Positions 50,525-64,000 of a stretch of DNA of 64,000 nucleotides are shown here, piece by piece. The notes below the pieces were generated by a model. The model saw nothing but the letters and a program-made list of their open reading frames with translations, was not told the DNA's origin and did not search any database. The stretch's first letter is position 1, and every line of letters starts with the position of its first letter. This DNA is from Puffinus mauretanicus (lineage: Eukaryota; Chordata; Aves; Procellariiformes; Procellariidae). The stretch lies in NCBI GenBank assembly GCA_023333565.1, contig JAJKFH010001865.1, positions 806,001 through 870,000 on the forward strand. The letters run 5' to 3'. A program made the translations under genes and the position numbers.

Positions 50525-53500
50525 ATAAAGAAATTATATTTGCTTCAGCTATAGGAAGCATGATCAATTAAAAAAAAGAAAGAAATACTTAGTAAATACT
50601 ATGAGTAAAGCTGAAATGAGAAAATAAGAGTAGCAGCAGATGGATCTTTAATCTCTTAAAATACCTAAGCCACCTTGAAGGAAGAGAAAATGTGAGAAAA
50701 TGTGCCAATAATTTTCCATCCAGAATTTGGCTCCCTCTTTGCTTTTTAAGATGGAACTTCAAATTCTAAGTCATCTATGGACTTTTCACATTTTTTTAAT
50801 ATATACTATACCACTATAGAGTACAATTGTACTAGTTACCAAATACAGCAGTGAAGTGTCTTAAAATAGACCCAGACAGGGGTATATAGAACTTTCGGAG
50901 GTTTATATTTTTGTGCTTGCTGTTCTTTTATACATAAACATATTGTTACAAATGAATGCTTCCTCAAGAATGCATTACACAGGAGAGAGCAAAAATCCTT
51001 TTTGTTTATATACAAATGCTTGCTCACTTCTTTTGTTCTAACTTTTGCCTCTGCTCTACAGAAACAACACTTAGCTGAAGTGAACTTGCAGGAAACCTCA
51101 CTAACTGAAAGTGGAGAAGCAGGATGTATATTCCTGTTTCGGCTCCCACCAGCGTATCTCACTTTCAACTGGGACATTGGGAACAGTCAAGGGTCTATAC
51201 TTCCTCATCTGTCAAATGAAAGAAGCTGAAGTTTCTGAGGCAGGACACTCAAATGCTTATACAGAAGAGAATTAAATACTATCATCTTTTTCCCGTGACC
51301 CTTAAGAGACTTGACATTAATACAGTTCAGACAATCTAGCAGGATCAACACTCATACAAAGTGTATTTTGCAAATTAAGATACATTGGCAGAAGTCCACA
51401 GCACGAAACTCGCCTAGCAGATATTCCTACAGCTATCTAAAGTCTTACCACATTCCACTGGAGCAACACTCCTTTTCAAATTTGCCATTTGTAGGAAATT
51501 ATATGTATTACGTCCTCTTGGGAGTTATTTAACAGGTATTAGCTACTCACTGAAGCAGAATTATTCAAAAGAAACAGATAAGTTTCATGTTTTGACACTG
51601 TTTCCAGTCTTTAAAGAAAGGTTGATCTTCATTGTGTAATCCATCGTTCCAGAAAAATCTCCTAGCTCCCTCCTTTGTAGCAACAAAGCAGTGAAAAATC
51701 AAGTAACACCATCTCTCAACTAATGTAAAAGGAGATAGGAAAATTATAAGCCTGAATACATAAAAAATTTGAAATCCATTCCTTTAGATCTAAAAAGCTT
51801 TGGAGTAATTTAAAAAATAAATCCTAACTGGCTTCATAGGTCTTGTCATTACAGATTTTTCTAGAAAAAGATAACACAAGACTGTACTCCTTCAGCGGTA
51901 ACATCCTTTGAAATGCATTTGCAGATAAACAGTACTTCCCCTTTGTGCTCCTACAGAAGAGATGTCTCAGACAGAGAAACCCCTGTATCTTCACAAGGTT
52001 CACATATATCGCTTTCAGTGTATAAGACAGTTACTGGGTGGAAATGTTTTATTCCTGGTAATCACATAAGCAAATAACTCAACAAGGCACCTGTGAGCCT
52101 CCCTCTCAGGCATTTTGGATCAATTCAATTGGGTATAGAAAAATAGCACTCAAGTCCAGAGTTCAAGTCTGTAAGAAGAAGAGACCCAAAGTGTTTTTTC
52201 CTTTTGGCAGCTGTTGTTCAGATGTTTTGGAGACTGTCTTAAGGTAAATAAAGCTTTTCAGTTATGAAGGTGCTTATCACAACATAGGATGAGTTACAGC
52301 AATACAGTTTCAACTTATGAAGGAGCAAGCTGTTACATGAGACCCAATCATTTGGCCAGCTACAGATGAAATAATTTTGGATCTTGTAGAGCTGGTGAAA
52401 AAACAGGAAGTGCATTCAGAGAAAATATCTGGAACTTTTAACCCCCTCAAAAATTTAACTTTTATTTCAAAAAAAAGTGAAAGCTCAACCCCCTTTGAAA
52501 CTAAATAAAACAATTCCTTCCCTTTCCTTTTTCATTCTTTTTTAGCTTTTTTCTTCACCAATAAAATTTGGTGAGCATCAGCCGGAAGAAATAGGAAAAA
52601 ATCACTCCTTCCATTTTAAAAAACAGTGAAGTTTCATAAAAGTACATTTGAAGCTGAAAATATAACAGCAAATACATTCAATGATCACCTTTTACCCTTT
52701 TTTGAGAAAGGTTTTTGCAGTGCCGGAACTGTCCTGTACTGCTAAAGCCAAATCATTCTGTAAAAGTGTGTCAGCTTCAACGGCCTTTGTAAGGGGATGC
52801 TTCTGAAGCCAAGGGGTCCCTGGTACTTCAGAAGCCCAGAGGAAATGACAGGCAAAGCCTGAGACTTAAATCTGAAACCTTGAGACTGTCACATTTCATA
52901 AAAATGGGTTACAAAGCACGACAAATTTCAAAACCTTAAAAATCTCATAAAGTGTGTTTGTCCTCCTGTGGACATTCATTCAGCTGTGGTTTGAATGGAA
53001 GACTTCATCCTGTTCCAATGAGGAATACACCACGACCAAGACTGCAGACAAATGCTGCAGCTCAGAGGGGAAACTTTTCAGAGTAAATCAGGTAATAGCA
53101 GAAGCTACATCTTGGGAACATTTTTCTTTTTTATCAGCTGTATTCTGCCTACGCTATTTTTGAAGTAACTGCAGTTGACTCCATGAGGGCTTGAGGAGCA
53201 TCCACAGCAAATCTAGATTAGGAGAATAAGAAGACCAACTTAAATACATTATCAGAAAAAACTTTCTAGTGTGGCATGTGGCTGTCATAAGGCATGGCCA
53301 GGCTCATCTCAGAACAACCAGGATACACAAGAAGGCCTCCATGGTCAAGGTCCTAAAGACACTGGCATCCGAAATAGCATAGCAGTAGACAAGAGACAAA
53401 AATAAGCAGCTTACCTGTGAAACTGGTGGATGGGCAGAGCATGCTGTTTCCTTTCTCAGGATGAGAGAAAAGCAAGGTCGGTTTATTAACCTTGAAGAGG

Positions 53501-56500
53501 AGCAAGGGATGTCAGGCTCCAGTTCTATGATCATAAATGTCTTGTCACTAGAGCCCCTGTGGCCACCCTTTTTTAGCAGGCCTTGTGTCCTGGGAGTCTC
53601 TCTGAAGCTGTCACTTTGACAGATAGCCATGCCTGCACTGGCCTTGCCGCTGTATTCAGCTGGCGCACAACCCTGTGTAATTCCTTTCTGACTACTTTCA
53701 CAAACTGTTATGCCCCAGTTGCCTTAATCCCATACTTCAGTTGTTATTTCTCAGACAATGTAATTAACTCTTTTCTTTTTTCCCCTCAAACCAATCCATC
53801 TACTTCGTAATACAATGTTGGTTTCCCCTTTTTAGTAACAATTCCAATGTGTTAGACACTCTGCTATTTAAGTGCTCAGATTATACGGAGAATAATTATG
53901 AGGTTGGTAAACCTTGAGAAGTTACTTTCCAAAGCAAGAAGACAACACCATAGACAAAAGCACAAGCCCTAGAGGAGAAAAAAGGTTGTTAAGCAAGTCT
54001 GTGTAAAACAATAACATTGTTTTAATTAAATTGTGAGCCTGCCCCATAAGCTGTAGCACAAGAGGCTGGCAGAGGCAGCAGCAAAGTGTGTATTTTTCCT
54101 CCAGTCATGAAAGTTCACTAGTTACTAATTGAAATGTATTAAAACCTTAAGTCTCGATTATTCCTACCCCTGCATTGGCTCATACATGGTGATGGTTCAT
54201 GTATGAATTATTCTGTGTTTATATTACGTAAAGCAGGAGGGTGAGGATTGCAATTATAACACTTACTAAAGTGTCTTTATTACAATCCTAATCCTGATCC
54301 CACTTTCCAAGCCGATTAGCCCAGTGGCACTGGATTGATAAAGGGAGCGATGGGATGACATGTTCAGCTCAGTGCTCTTGAGCCGTTTGCTTGGTCCTAA
54401 CTGGGCAAAACGACTTCCCACGGTGTCCCATGCTAAGAAAGCAGGTAGAGCCTCTCATTTCCCTTCTCCGTCACATGAGGGGAATGCACAAATATGACAT
54501 GACTGGAACAAGAGACAAAACTCAGTCACAGGTTTTTCCTTTGTCTTCTTGCAGTTGTGCGGGTGCCTTTATTCCCCCTGTGGCCAGGCTGCAACTTTCA
54601 GTCTAGGCCACAAAGGAGGAGAAAAATCCTGCTTCATATACAACTGGCCCACAAGTTGTTGAACTGAAATAAGTAGAATAATACACAATGTGAAGTATCC
54701 CCCAGCAGGATTCAAATAGTCTGCCTCTTCAACTCTCCATTCATTTTAAAAGTCCGTTGCACTCCCAGGAAATTTGTGGTTGGATTAAGATGAGTATTTT
54801 CAGGTATTTTGTGTCTAATGGTGTTCTACAGCTGAGACTGTCTTTGGGAAATTCCTACCCTGCATTTACTGCATTTCTACTCGCTTTTAGTTTGAGAAAA
54901 AAGGCTGAGGCATAATGGTTATTTTCATTCATTCTCTTTTAAATCCATTCCTCAGGAGAAAAAAAAACTAAATCAGAATATTTTAACACTATAGTTAGAA
55001 TTGCAAGAAACAGTCATCTGAGGGAAGAATATCTCGAGTCCCCAGTAATGACTGGCTTTTATTTTGTCGCCTAATCATAGGTTATATAATGGTAAAATGC
55101 ATAATACCATTCATATAACTGGCAATTAATCAGGCTCTTTAAAGTTCTCCCTGTATTTTATCTTGCCTAAAAGAAAAAAAAAGTACCATCAGAGGACATC
55201 TGGAACATGTGTCTTCCTTCCAAACATCCTGCCCGCTGCATAAAGATTCATGGTGCTTATTTATACATTTGCCAATCAACAACTTAGCCAGAGTCTTTGT
55301 ATCACACCACCCTTCACTGCTCCTCCCTGTGCCAAGGCCACAAAAAGTCAAGATGTTGGTAACTCCTAATGGCCCTGCAATCCCTGCTCTGCAGACAGAG
55401 AAGTTGGCAAAACAGTCTGCACCGGGGGAACTCAAACGAGTTTTAAGAGGACCCACTGAAAAAAATCTTGCACTGTACAAGCACTAGCAAGTAAAGACAT
55501 CTGTTTGAAAATAGTTCTTAACCAGCTAGTTTATGGGGCTACTAAATCGATATCCAGACTTCATAGATGTTAGTATTAAACAGGAATTTCTGCTCAAATC
55601 AAGTTAAATGTACACTTGAAAAATTCAGAACTGCTCTAGAACCTATAATTAAACACTTTTACTTATTTCTAAATTTATTCCAAACAAGTTCTCCCATCTC
55701 AATCAGGAATTATTCTATCATTTATCTTTTACACAATTTTATTTACACAGTTTACCATCCTGATGGTTGAATGGATGTCTAGAATGACAGCTCATCTTTT
55801 TACTTGTGGGAATTTAAAAATGAACATTGACAGGTGTGAATTTAAGGTGATTTTTATTATTCCCTTGCATATTACCTCCTCCAAATTTTGTAATTCATTG
55901 CTATCTATACTAAATATTTTGGAGGCAGAAAAAATACACAAATAACCAAAGCTCTGGATAATTAGAGATGCAGTAACCATAATCAATGCAAAACTAAATA
56001 AGGTTAATCATGGTTGATTCAAATAAGGTTAAAAATTCCAGGAAATTAGCTGATTAAATAAATATGTCATGTCACTGCTAGATCTGGATAAATTAATTTT
56101 AACATAAATTATTCCATGAGCTTAATTCTTCTTTCTGTTTTTTTATCAATTAATTATCCTCTCAACACTTTTCAGCTGAAGCAAAATTTTGTACAAAGCT
56201 ACTTCACAGTTCAGACTGTCTGATTTCTGATTCAATTCTTATGTTAACCTTTGTATAGTTTTGATGTTCTGGTCTTAACCTGGTCTCATGAAAGCTTTTG
56301 GCATGAACTTCCACATTTGTAAATGTAGGTAAACTTCTTTTGGGCCATATTAATTTATCCCTTAGGAAGGACAGAGTTATCACTCTATTAGCTTCTTGGG
56401 AAAGAGACTTGAACATTTGCTAACTTTCCGTGAAACTTATTTCAAAATTTTAAGACCAGAACAGATTATCATGATCAACGAGTATGTCCTTCGTAATAAA

Positions 56501-59500
56501 GGCCATAAAAATCTCAACCTGTGATTTCTGCATCAAAATCATTGAGGTATTAGTTCCTCACTATTAACAACTCAGTTTCAGCAAGTTCTTGCCACAACTG
56601 TTTTCACAGCCTCTCAATTCATTATGTTAATACAACAGTGGCACCAGACATGAAAATTCACATTTCCACGTCTGATGAAGAATTTACTCCATTGATAGTA
56701 TCTACACAATCCCTTTACTTAAGTTTTCTTGCTTAATTGTAGCTCCAGAACGAAATACGTGCATACTGTATGAAGAAGAGGCAGAGATTAATGACACTTT
56801 GCAAAAATAAATGACATGAAGAGTTATCTAATGTCATTAGGCACTTAAATCTGACAAGTACAGAATACGGAGACAATGATCCAGCTAAGCAATTTACTCA
56901 GGGTACATCTACTCCTTGCATTGGGCCACAGCACAGAGATCTCTGAAGCATCCCTAAACAAGCTGGCGCCAAGACTGTGGGAAGCGTAACAGGCACTGAC
57001 GCTGCTGTCAGCGGCTGACTGTTACACTTTGCCGAAATACAATACCATATTTAGTTGGCTGGATTATCTGGGAGCCCCAGGTCAGTCCTCGTGCCATATT
57101 TTCCTGTGTTACGCAGGGATATTGCATCTAGCCGTGCAATCTCTAGCACTGTCCTCCTACCTAGAGGCATCAAGTATGTAAACGGTCCTGCAGAATTCAG
57201 AAAGCCGGTTTGCACTTGTAAAGAGCAGACTGTTCTTATCTATTTGCTTGAATTGGAGACTAAACCAAGAACGCTGCCATAAAGTTAATGAACAGCAGGT
57301 GCCAGTAAACTACAGATCTTTTCAAAGGAAAACCTGCAAACTGAAAAAAATACCCTCAAGCCATCTGACTGCAGATAGACTAAGGGGATTTTAGACCAGA
57401 TGGCTACATATAGGGTGAGTAATCAAAGACAGCAGCCTTAGTAAAACTAAGGTATTGTAAAAAGCTTTACTTGTTTTCATCCATCACTGATTTTCTTTTT
57501 CCCACAGGATGAATTCATTTTAAATTTAGTCTGTTTCTGCAGTGTAGAGGAATGTGTTGCTGCAGGAGGCACAAGCAGTGCTTATCCCTAGCTGCTACGG
57601 AAGTCCACGGTTACTTAAGGAAGAAGTTCTCAGTGGACCCATAATACTACCAGCCTGGAACAGTAGATTGGTGAAAGAGTAAAACTGGAAAGAAAACCAT
57701 TGTAAGTGCAACAAAAAACTGCTCATCTGCAGCACAAACAATACAAAATAGCGATAGAGGATCACTGACAGCTGATCAGCAATAGCCCTAATGCCCCCAA
57801 CAAATTGGGAGTCAAATGTCCCTTAGTAGAGAAGTAGAAAAGATTTTTAAGTGATTGCTACCCTATACAAGAAAAATAATTTCTGTAGAATAAAAATCGC
57901 TTCCATTGGTTTTATAAATACCTCAAGTCATAGCAAAATCTTAGCTTAAAACTCTGGATGTCATTAACAAATCTCCATCTAATTTCTGTGAATTTGCACA
58001 TTTCAAGAGCAAGAAATGGCATTTCATATTCTAACTTCCCTTTTTTTACAGAGAATTTTCTAACTCCTTCAGAAAATAACAGGGAGAATTTGACACAAGC
58101 TTCTGTCTTTGCCTTGTTTGTGGTTTTGCCAAGGCATTTGCATGAAGAATAATGTTTTTAGACTACCAGCACCCTTTCTAAGTCCTTGAGCTACTGTTTG
58201 AGCATTCTTCCCTCTGGAACTACTGAGCCTCACGCTACAGGCCAAAACTGAAAGAAGGTGGATGTAAATGCTCTCATAAGAGTACCTGGTAGGAATTCCA
58301 GTGGCAAAGTTTAAGAATCAATAGATTGTCAAGTTGAATTACATTGGTCATAGAGGTACTTTGCTATATCTTTGTACTACCGATATCCTGCCCCTGCCTT
58401 ACAAAGTTTCCCTGTCTGAAAAGCATTTTAAATGAAAGCAGATATTATATTGAAAGTACAGTTAAATTAAAACATCGTAGCAAAATGCAAAAACCCATCA
58501 AGCACAACTCTTAAGGTGTGCTTCCCCTGTGGCCTGGCTCATTAGAAAAGCCATGCCAGTCTAATAAAACCTTACCTTACCTAACATCCAAGTTAGTAGC
58601 AATGAATATGACACCCGTAAGCCTTAAAATCCTGTTGACTGTGACTGTATTTGTTAATTAATAAAGAAAACGGGTTGTATTTGGTTTGTTTTCAGAGCAG
58701 TACAAGCAGTACAAGCATTTCAGAGGACCAAGGATGCATTAGGTGGGGTTACTAGTGCACAAAGTGCTCTCAAACAGTTTGAAAAACCCTCCAGACACTT
58801 CCACGTCCTGCAAGTCACAGTGTCCCACTCCTTATCCTTAACCAATGTCTTAGCAATGTATTTATTTATTTATTCAAGCTCCATTCATTGAAGTGATCAT
58901 AGCTGCTGCTTCACAGTTTTTTACATTGCAAAGAGGTTCTGGACCTGTTACAAAGATGCCACTCACAGGCCACCGGCCACAGCCCAGAAACTAGAAAAAA
59001 CAAAAAAGGAATATACCCAATCGTCTTTATCCCCTGAGGGGGCAACCTCATTAGCAAACACTGCACTGGTATCTGAACGCTGCCTCCTGTGCTCACACCG
59101 TGTCTGGGCTCCAGGGGAGAGGAGGAAGGGTCAGGGCTGGAAATCCACTTTTTGAGAGCAGGAAATGCCCTGCCTGCCCTTGCAGCCCCGCAGGGACTCC
59201 AGAGTCACGGCTGGTACCACAGCACAGAGCATAACCCTTTTTCTCAGATCTGGTACAGGAGAAAACTAAGCTTGGGACTATCCTACCAGTCCATGTCACA
59301 CTGTGGATGTCTTTCTGGTGTCTCAAAGCCCAGTTCTTCAGATTGTGTGGTGACTTCAGAGAAGTGCTACTTAACCGCAAAGGGACAAAATCAGTAGTTT
59401 AGAGCTCTACTTTCAAAACTAACTCACCTTTAGCTCTCTACCTTCACCCTCAGTGTGATGCTATGCTTCTGCAAGCAATCTTGCAGCAATGGATTGAGAT

Positions 59501-62500
59501 TTCATTCATCAGTGTTTGCAAAATACTTTTAGACTCTCGGAAGGGAGATGCTACTGAATTCTAAATACCTGCTTAATTAGCTCTGTTCAGAAGTTATTTT
59601 ACCCAGTCAAGCTGAAAGATTAAAAATATCATAGAAAAGTAAACTGCAGAACAAAACAAAACAAAAATCAATTTGGAGATGGTTAAATACCTCCCTATTT
59701 GTCTATGGAGAAGGCTTATTATATCTATCCCAAAGTGCATGACTGTCAGGGCCTCACAGACACCCCCCTCCCACAGCTGGAGTGCGGGTGAGGGGGACCT
59801 GCTGCAGGCAGTGGTGACCTAGGAGAAGGTCTGGGAGCAGCCTCCACAGGACCTGTCCTGTATCAACTCCGTTAGTTCACTACAGATTTCCTTGATTATT
59901 ATTAGCCATATTCTTGTCATTAGATGCTTTTTTTCACAGCACTAGCAATGCTGGCACTTAACTGGCCATTATTAATTCAGCAAAGTTTTAAAGTATGTGT
60001 AATTCCAGGTGTCCAGCCTCCCTGAATCTTCGCTCTGGTTCTTCCCTGAGCATTAAACCTTTCATTATTCAGTCCAGTTATTTATTACCCTATTTACAAA
60101 TTCAATACAATCTTCTAACTGACATTTTCAGTGAAAGGTCATCTGAAATACACATGGTGTTCCTTGTATCGCCTGCCTTCCCCTCTAAAGGTCCACCAGA
60201 GCTAACGTTGCACTTGTCATCTATTTACTCATTACATTGTGCAACAGGCCTTTGATCCCCCGCTCGTCTGTATGCCAGGGCTGTCTCCTATGAGGTAGCT
60301 CTAGGGTGGCTTTCCTCTTTTCCATTCCCTTCTAATTAAGCTGGACATGTTTGCAATATCCCCCACTCTAAATACATTTCCAGTGTATTGCTTAAAATGC
60401 CACTGCTAAGTTCAGTTATTAATCATGCATGACTGGAGCGCCAGGCATGTGGCTAACAAAACCAAGGAGCTGAAAGAGGAGCTGGGAGCCTAAATCCACT
60501 TGTTGTACCTAAAGTCCTTGCACCTTCCAATTTTCTGGAAGCTGAGCACTTCTGCTTTGGGAGGCAGAGGCACCGAGGGCTACAGACTGCAGATCCCATC
60601 TTAAAAATAAGTCCAGTCAAAATTAAAGATGTTTCTCCACTTGTTTCACCAGAGGGACTGTCAGACTTTCCCAGAGTGTAACTAAAACAGCAGGCTACAC
60701 GCCTTCAAAAACCCACCTCCAGATTCAAAGGTGGCCGTGCCAACGTCCCTTTTCATAGTGAAAACCTGAATATTTAGCAGCTTCACTGTGAGATGAAAGA
60801 CCTGGACTTCATTCAAGGACTCCTACTTCTTCATTTTTTATGCACTTTATGCAGGGACATGAACTGCACTTGAAATTCAAGTGATTCATCTCTTTCCTCT
60901 GCCATTTGAAAGAAGGGCTTTTTAAGAATCTGCTTTACAAACTGTGATTACAAGCAGGGCACTTAAGCCCAGGAGAAGTCGAAGGTTTAACCTACCTTTT
61001 CCAAGTGAGTTAAGCAGGTTCCCTATGAGCTGACTTTGCAGAGAACCCCATCAGAGCTCTGGATCCTGGGGCCCCACTGTGGACAGCTGGTAGGTTCTTG
61101 GTCTGAGGAACGTGAGAAATAAATGTATTTCTTGACACACTGATTTTCCAATGTTTAAAATAGTTATTTTCCTTTCTAAGGAAGGAGCTAGAGAGCTACC
61201 ACATCCTGAATTCCTACTATATAACTTTGTGGGGAGAAGATTTCTTATAAGACACTTCAGTGGAATGGGATTCAGTCACACCTGGTGAGGGCCTTGCACA
61301 TAGACTTTCGGTCAAGTTTCCAGCACTCACTGGCTCTTTCTCTAAAACTGAATTTGGCACAAGCTTGTCTGCCAGGACATTTTTTAGTACAGCCCAGTCC
61401 TCACAGCAGGAAAAAGCAATTCATCTTCATCCTCTTAAGTGAAGTGTGAACAGGTTTAACATGCTTGCTTCCCCAAGCTCCTCCACTTATCTACCACTGT
61501 ATGAGCAGAGAGCAGGAATCTCCTCTCCTTGTTATAGTCAGGGCTCTTTATGTCCTCCAGGGAAAGCTTTTGGGAAAGAGCTACTTTTAGTGTCAGTGAT
61601 GTGTCTCTGAGCTGAGGTCAATGTTGGCACTACTAACAATTATGTTCCTATAGATTTAAAACAAAGTTAAAGTATAGGAGTATTTCCTGCTACCCTTTGA
61701 AAGGAAGAATATCCTGGACGGGTTCCCCTGCCTTTAAAAAGCACAAGAAACCTGTGAAGCAGAAATAATAGTAAGGTCTATGTAAGGCTATCCCAGCACT
61801 ATGAACTGCTGGGGTATAGAAATTCAGGGATTTAGATCCTGACTCAAAACCCATGCACAGCTTTCCAGAAAGCAGTTCAGAGCAAAGCTATGATAAACAA
61901 AAGGCATAATACAAAGATGATAGGTATTCCTAGGGGCATTTTTTCAGGGTAGGTGAAGTAGGCATGAAGTTTCTGTGCAAGACACGAAAGCCAATGAAAA
62001 AACTAATTTACGGGCAACACCACTTATTGCTTGCCAAATTAACTGTGTCCTGTTAAAAACTGGCAAACTAGAGAGAAAAATGAATCCCATTTTCTTTGCG
62101 GGTTTTTGTTTTGTTTTGTTGCTGTTAATTAGGGCATTTATACAACAGGGCATCAAAAAAGTTCATTTGGTGCCTTTGAAAATCATCTGGAGCCAGCACA
62201 GAAAGTTTATAGTTCCAATTCTCGTCTTGCTTTAATCAGGTGTAAAACCAGCCTAATTGAAAGGAGAGGAGTGACGAATCACCATCTGGAGGTAGCCGCA
62301 CAAATGATATTCTTACTACCCTTCAAGAAATGATGGGCTTCTGGGAGAAGTTTTTGTCTGAACATGGGGTCCCTGCTCCTCAGCCACCCAGAGCATGGCT
62401 GGGACACACCACAAGGCCCTTCCAGCCTCTGTGGCCAGGTTTCCTTCCCATCAGAGGTAGGGAGATGGAAGCTGTGTCCGTCAGATGAGTTCTGCTACAG

Positions 62501-64000
62501 AGCTGGGACATGGCCAAGGCGTGTACTTGGACCTGGAAACACAGAAGCACTCCTAAGCACCGTATTTTGGGCACATGTTTTACATGCTGATGTATGACCA
62601 AAGCCCTCGCCATTGAAAATGTAAGCCTATTTAGAGAACAGAGAGTACATGTTCCTATGAGCATTTGCAGAGGGGAATTTTTTTAGAGATCTTGAACTTT
62701 TCCAAATTATGGAGCACGTTGTACTAAATGAAAGTATATTGTTACATACTGCTAAGAAAAGAATAGAGAACAAAACTTGCGGCAGCGTCTGGCACAGTGG
62801 AAATTTAGTTTTCGCCTATATCTGGATTATCATATGCTTATCTGGTCCCCCCTGAGTCAGACAGAATATGGTAGATCTAGGAAAACAACATAAGGACAAC
62901 AAGGTATGAAAATACCTGTAGAGATTAGATAGGCTAGGATTCTTGACTGGAAAAGAGAAAGTTTATAGGGGAATATATAGCACAGGGAAAGTGAATAGGG
63001 ATCAATTATTTCTCGTCTTTACAACATAAGGTCTCAGGGACGTTGAAGAAAACTTTCAAGCAAATGTTTTATAAGAGAAAAAAAAATCATTTTTCCACAC
63101 AACATATCTAAACTGTGAAACTTACTGTTACAAGATATTGCAGATGATTATAAAGAGATCCAAAAGTGATTAGACAAATTCTTGTAAGAGACATTCATTG
63201 AGAGCTATCAGTCACAAAGCTGTAAATATGACCTCCTGCCCGAGAAGTCACTAAACCATAGCTTGCTGGAAGCTGTAAGGGTATTCCTGAGGATTACCAT
63301 GCACATGTCCAGACTTTGTATAATTCCCCTAAACAGCTGTTCTTTATTTTGATGGAGACCCTTCCGTCTCAGTGCTCAGTACAGCCAGTCACATGTTCTT
63401 GGGGTTTTTTAGGCAAGCAGCGCAAGAAGAAACTGTTTTAGGGATAGTGCTTAAGGACCATAAGAATTTAAATTTTACTAGAGAGTGTGACAGGTGCTAA
63501 GGGAACTCTTTGTTCTGTCACACTGATTCACTACCATTTTCAAAAGCTCAGGATGAAAAAAGCGCTTGAGGTTTTTTCTTCTGCTTCAGATTTAGACTGT
63601 TGTTAGTTTGTTCACAGGTGGAGGAAATACGTGAGAAACAAGCTGCAAATTGGAAAGCAGTATAACAAATAACTGGATTACAAGGAGCGGAAAGGTTAGG
63701 GAAAAAGAAACTATGCATCCTCACATACATTTCGTTTGTTGATGTCGTTTGTGATTGTACTCTGTATTTGGGAGTAAGAACTCATACACATGTAGGCATG
63801 TATGTAAGTATAGACACACACATACATACCTCAGATTTTCCTTTTCTGTCCCGTATGAAGAACAAGCTGGATCCAAGATGCACACGGCTCAGGTTGTAAT
63901 ACATGATAAGATTGGAAAAGGAGGGAGAGCATCTCACAGGGAGATAACGCAGCACAGAGACTTATGCAGGCAGCTCCACCGCAGCCTGCATGACTCTCCG
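50525..64000. other. Gene-free AT-rich DNA to the window end
   Basis: Only short frames without domains. Minor items: (TTTA)n at 58859-58874, (AAAAC)n near 59654, (TTTTG)n near 62104 and a short aca/cata repeat near 63815. A 27-base inverted repeat at 54180-54206 is described in the findings. No CR1 or LTR recognised. Confidence 0.5.
58859..58874. repeat. (TTTA)n microsatellite
   Basis: Four tandem TTTA-type units in AT-rich DNA. Confidence 0.75.

Noticed and set aside
1..64000. An undescribed multi-gene system
   Set aside because: Apart from MC2R, the only coding-like sequences I could identify are CR1 fragments. No cluster of linked unknown genes is present.

Overview
The window looks like AT-rich intergenic DNA from a bird. 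Three sequence signs support this: three copies of the avian non-LTR retrotransposon CR1, each ending in the family's 3' octamer repeat (attctatg)n; four solo LTRs of types I recognise from avian endogenous retroviruses; and one intact protein-coding gene, the melanocortin-2 (ACTH) receptor MC2R. I cannot name the species. The LTR types suggest a neoavian bird, but that is an inference from memory of the families.

Layout. Positions 1-2406 hold the 3' part of a long CR1 element on the + strand, with the endonuclease tail and reverse transcriptase and cut by the window edge. An AT-rich stretch follows, then a rearranged ERV LTR at about 7764-8272, a 5'-truncated CR1 at about 9664-11228 and a solo LTR on the minus strand (11601-12088). 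From 12.1 to 28.6 kb I see no gene, only short simple repeats and an AT-rich palindromic patch near 26.66-26.73 kb. MC2R is at 28788-29747 (+), encoded in one exon, with a good splice acceptor about 155 bp upstream and two short upstream ORFs between acceptor and start codon. A short, young-looking CR1 tail (about 31274-31958) lies 1.5 kb downstream. Two GC-rich islands of unknown origin follow (about 32.56-33.46 kb and 36.31-36.71 kb), then a complete 906-bp solo LTR with a 5-bp target duplication (38068-38973, +). After a further gene-free stretch there is another solo LTR with a perfect 5-bp duplication (49925-50519, minus), and gene-free sequence to the end.

The only host gene is MC2R, the G-protein-coupled receptor that carries the ACTH signal in adrenal tissue. 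Everything else I can name is repeat-derived. Most of the other long open frames are CR1 or LTR sequence, antisense shadows of these, or chance frames in GC-rich patches. I found no tRNA, rRNA, CRISPR array, gene cluster or new multi-gene system. The points most worth checking are the upstream ORFs of MC2R, the rearranged LTR with an inverted end, the internal tandem repeats and putative G-quadruplex of the 906-bp LTR, the two unexplained GC-rich islands, and the 11-bp-arm palindrome.
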